A program made the position numbers and the translations under genes. Shown in pieces: positions 62,041 to 64,000 of a stretch of DNA of 64,000 bases. Position 1 is the stretch's first letter. Each line of letters opens with the position of its first letter. The notes beneath the pieces are model-generated. The model ran no database searches. It was not told the origin of the DNA and saw only the letters and a list, made by a program, of their open reading frames with translations. Source of the DNA: an uncultured Sphingobacteriaceae bacterium (GTDB lineage: Bacteria > Bacteroidota > Bacteroidia > Sphingobacteriales > Sphingobacteriaceae); NCBI GenBank assembly GCA_946480915.1, contig CAMLLO010000001.1, forward strand, positions 1-64,000, written 5' to 3'.

Positions 62041-62423
62041 ACAAAAAGAGAAAAAACCTTGCACCGCCTTCTGTATATAGATGAGTCTGTAGTTAGATAT
62101 ATTAAGGTAAGCCTCAAATCATTTCTTGTTCCCTCTTTCAGAAGAGGATTTAGGTGGGAAAAGCATCTTTCGTCTCTGTGGTAAATGCAGTCCCGCTTTC
62201 TGTTCCAAATCCTCATTACGCCACCCGAAGGGGTGGCTTCATTCCGGGTTTTCCACGTCAACCGGGTTTAAAAGTGTTAAGCCGGTTCTTCGTAGGATAG
62301 AGAAAACGCCGACTGCGCTCCAAAATCTGCCTGTAACTTTCCAAAAGTTCCAAACTTTTGGGAAGTTCTTATACTCTCAAAGTCATTAATTTCAAATTTT
62401 AACTTTTAATAAACCACAATTCA
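62041..62423. other. Intergenic region with repeat copy, no gene seen
   Basis: Between the rplM promoter and the desaturase promoter. It holds the intergenic repeat copy B (62186-62276). No reading frame here has coding character. Confidence 0.5.
62186..62276. repeat. Intergenic repeat, copy B
   Basis: Begins TGCAGTCCCG and ends CCGGGTTTAAAAGTG, like the copy at 54216-54294. It includes a perfect hairpin CCACCC-GAAG-GGGTGG (62221-62236). Confidence 0.55.
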
Positions 62424-62431
62424 TACTTTTG
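62424..62431 (+). promoter_or_regulatory. -7 promoter element of the desaturase gene
   Basis: TACTTTTG matches TAnnTTTG exactly, 62 bp before the GTG start. Confidence 0.5.
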
Positions 62432-62493
62432 CGTTTTATAATCGAGCTGCAAAAATTGTAACCTCTTATATATATCTTTTTAAATTAGCATTT

Positions 62494-63225
62494 GTGATCA
62501 TTCTCATTTTCTTTCTTTGTCATTGGTTCCTTTCTTTATTTTTCCAGACATTTTTCCTTCACCGTTACGCTTCTCATAAAATGTTCACCACCAGTAAATT
62601 CTGGGAGCGTACTTTTTATGTTATGACTTGGGTTTTTCAAGGAGCGTCATTTTTAAATCCAAGAGCATATGCAATTCTGCACAGAATGCACCATGCCTAC
62701 AGTGATACCGAAAAAGATCCTCATTCTCCGCACTTCTTCAGAGATGTGTTTCAAATGATGTGGGCGACAAAGGTTATTTTCCAGGATTACGTGAAATTTA
62801 ATAAAGAACCTGAAACCCGTTTCAAAGGCAATTATCCCGAATGGAGAACTGTAGATTTAATGGCTTCATCTATGGTGTCGCGTCTTGGGTTTATCGTCTT
62901 CTATATAGCTATTTATGTCGTTTTTGCAACTCATTGGTGGATGTTTTTACTTTTGCCAATTCATTTTGTAATGGGACCATTGCACGGCGCATTGGTAAAC
63001 TGGTGCGGACATAAATACGGGTATTCAAATTACGATAACGGCGACCATTCAAAAAATACTACACCCTTCGACTTTTTCATGCTCGGCGAGTTATTTCAAA
63101 ATAACCATCACATGCACCCAAACAGTCCGAACTTCGCTAAACGCTGGTTCGAATTCGATCCGGTGTATCCGGTATTAAAATTTATGCATTGGGCACGAAT
63201 TATTAAACTTAGAAAAGCATTATAA
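62494..63225 (+). CDS. Fatty acid (acyl-CoA/lipid) desaturase
   Basis: GTG start (62494). The product has 243 residues and four membrane segments. The three histidine boxes of membrane diiron desaturases are present: HRYASHK (HxxxxH), HRMHHAYSD (HxxHH) and QNNHHMHPNS (HxxHH type). WCGHKYGYSNYDNGDHSKN also fits. It introduces a double bond into acyl chains, likely delta-9. The protein is shorter than the roughly 300-residue acyl-CoA desaturases, but all boxes are complete. Terminator at 63228. Confidence 0.9.
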   Translation: MIILIFFLCHWFLSLFFQTFFLHRYASHKMFTTSKFWERTFYVMTWVFQGASFLNPRAYAILHRMHHAYSDTEKDPHSPHFFRDVFQMMWATKVIFQDYVKFNKEPETRFKGNYPEWRTVDLMASSMVSRLGFIVFYIAIYVVFATHWWMFLLLPIHFVMGPLHGALVNWCGHKYGYSNYDNGDHSKNTTPFDFFMLGELFQNNHHMHPNSPNFAKRWFEFDPVYPVLKFMHWARIIKLRKAL

Positions 63226-63227
63226 AC

Positions 63228-63256
63228 AAAAAGCCTCCTGCAATGGAGGTTTTTTT
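63228..63256 (+). terminator. Terminator of the desaturase gene
   Basis: CCTCC, loop TGCAAT, GGAGG, then TTTTTTT. Confidence 0.75.
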
Positions 63257-63330
63257 ATGCTTGTTGCTTTTTTCTATGGGTTTTTGTTTATAAATTAGAT
63301 TAAACATCTATTCACAATTAAATCCGTCTT

Positions 63331-63741
63331 ATGAGTATCGCAAAAGAATTTAGGGAATTTGCCATGCGTGGCAATGTTATTGATCTTGCTGTCGGTGTTA
63401 TTATTGGTGCCTCGTTTGGTAAAATTGTTACTTCCCTGGTAGACGATATTATCATGCCGCCTATTGGCTATGTAACTGGGGGCGTTGATTTCGCCGATAA
63501 AAAAATAGTCTTAAAGCCAGAAGACGTTGTTAATAAAGTAGCTGAAGTTTCTATAAAGTATGGGAATTTCATAAATACACTACTTCAGTTTATAATTGTG
63601 GCCTTTTGTATATTTCTGATAGTAAAGCTTCTTAACTCTTTGCAAAGGAAAAAGGAAGTTGTTGAAGTCGCAGTTGTTCCTGGTAAGGAAGAAGTGTTGT
63701 TGGCTGAGATAAGGGATATATTAAAAAATCAAAAAGCTTAA
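63331..63741 (+). CDS. mscL: Large-conductance mechanosensitive channel
   Basis: The protein has 136 residues, two membrane helices. The MscL N-terminal amphipathic helix and TM1 ([29 protein letters not shown]), the [12 protein letters not shown] turn and TM2 ([23 protein letters not shown]) match the family. It opens under membrane tension to release solutes during osmotic downshock. Single gene between two terminators. Confidence 0.96.
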   Translation: MSIAKEFREFAMRGNVIDLAVGVIIGASFGKIVTSLVDDIIMPPIGYVTGGVDFADKKIVLKPEDVVNKVAEVSIKYGNFINTLLQFIIVAFCIFLIVKLLNSLQRKKEVVEVAVVPGKEEVLLAEIRDILKNQKA

Positions 63742-63770
63742 TAGCACCTAATCGATATCAACTAAATAAA

Positions 63771-63795
63771 AAAACCTCCGGATTGAGGAGGTTTT
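63771..63795. terminator. Bidirectional terminator between mscL and aspS
   Basis: AAAACCTCC, loop of 7 nt, GGAGGTTTT: a perfect 9-bp stem. Confidence 0.75.
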
Positions 63796-63856
63796 GCTGT
63801 TTTCTGATTCATCGAATAAACATTCACCTTGCGCAGATAGTGATTTGGTGATGCTG

Positions 63857-64000
63857 CTAAACCGTAGTTTTTATACTTAACTCCTTCAATTGCTCCTCAG
63901 AGATGGTTGAAGGCGAATCAATCATTACGTCCTTACCTGAATTGTTTTTCGGGAATGCGATTACATCCCTGATGGAATCCAGTCCTGCGAAAATTGATAC
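63857..64000 (-). CDS. aspS: Aspartyl-tRNA synthetase, C-terminus (partial)
   Basis: The minus-strand frame is open to the right edge and stops with TAG at 63857-63859. The 47 visible residues include [21 protein letters not shown], then [11 protein letters not shown]: the conserved C-terminal AspRS block containing the class II motif 3 region's downstream part. The rest of the gene lies outside the window. Confidence 0.88.
   Translation of the reverse strand, partial: VSIFAGLDSIRDVIAFPKNNSGKDVMIDSPSTISEEQLKELSIKTTV

Noticed and set aside
1..64000. CRISPR array, prophage, insertion sequence, tRNA or rRNA genes
   Set aside because: No regularly spaced repeats, transposase or integrase frames, or tRNA/rRNA-like sequence were seen by eye; tRNAscan and ISfinder searches were not possible.

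Overview
The window is chromosomal DNA of a Bacteroidota bacterium, most likely family Sphingobacteriaceae (Pedobacter/Mucilaginibacter type). The evidence is the low-to-moderate GC content, TonB-dependent receptors with carboxypeptidase-regulatory N-domains, a GLPGLI-family protein, several TTG/GTG starts with few Shine-Dalgarno sites, and repeated matches to the Bacteroidetes promoter element TAnnTTTG (best case TTTG-N19-TATCTTTG before rplM). No tRNA, rRNA, insertion sequence, CRISPR array or prophage was seen.

Layout. 1-6.6 kb: an arabinan-degradation operon (partial tandem GH43 protein, two GH51 arabinofuranosidases). 6.7-8.0 kb: a formylglycine-generating enzyme lipoprotein and a tiny lipoprotein. 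8.3-11.3 kb: a MidA-type methyltransferase and a MuiA/DUF4139 protein carrying a SusC-like insertion. 11.5-14.4 kb: a four-gene operon (DUF1858/DUF2249, heme-copper-oxidase-like membrane protein, DUF59, Rrf2 regulator) behind a perfect 13-bp-arm palindrome. 14.6-18.2 kb: an outer-membrane barrel/GLPGLI pair. 18.2-21.9 kb: YdcF, an orphan PEP-utilising-enzyme core that looks decayed, and CtaA. 21.9-29.4 kb: lspA, a TraR/DksA protein, ileS and a SNF2 helicase. 29.5-32.2 kb: a TPP riboswitch and the TonB receptor it should control. 32.3-33.5 kb: an SRPBCC protein and a HigBA-like toxin-antitoxin pair. 33.8-40.4 kb: PafA phosphatase, ThiE, a degenerate thiamine-pyrophosphokinase-like protein, GNAT, M28 peptidase, DUF4407, rhodanese. 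40.4-43.5 kb: ECF sigma/anti-sigma divergent from two exported ferritin-like proteins. 43.6-50.3 kb: a xylose/pectin/xylan locus (xylA, xylB, LacI regulator, pectinesterase, GH43) with matching LacI-type operators on both sides. 50.4-57.6 kb: recG, MFS, PLDc_N protein, a lipoprotein, an ABC exporter. 57.7-62.0 kb: frr, pyrH, tsf, rpsB, rpsI, rplM. 62.5 kb to the end: a fatty-acid desaturase, mscL and the 3' end of aspS.

Functional threads. Two plant-polysaccharide loci are present: arabinan at the left, and xylose/xylan/pectin in the middle under an inferred common LacI regulator. Thiamine metabolism appears twice: riboswitch plus receptor, and thiE plus a TPK-like relic. The strongest candidate for a little-described system is the DUF2249/oxidase-like/DUF59/Rrf2 operon, whose regulator has three clustered cysteines of the Fe-S sensor type and whose promoter is overlapped by a 30-bp palindrome; a nitric-oxide or redox-stress role is inferred. 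Other unusual items are the MuiA-SusC chimera, the doubly truncated PEP-enzyme core and two copies of an intergenic repeat.
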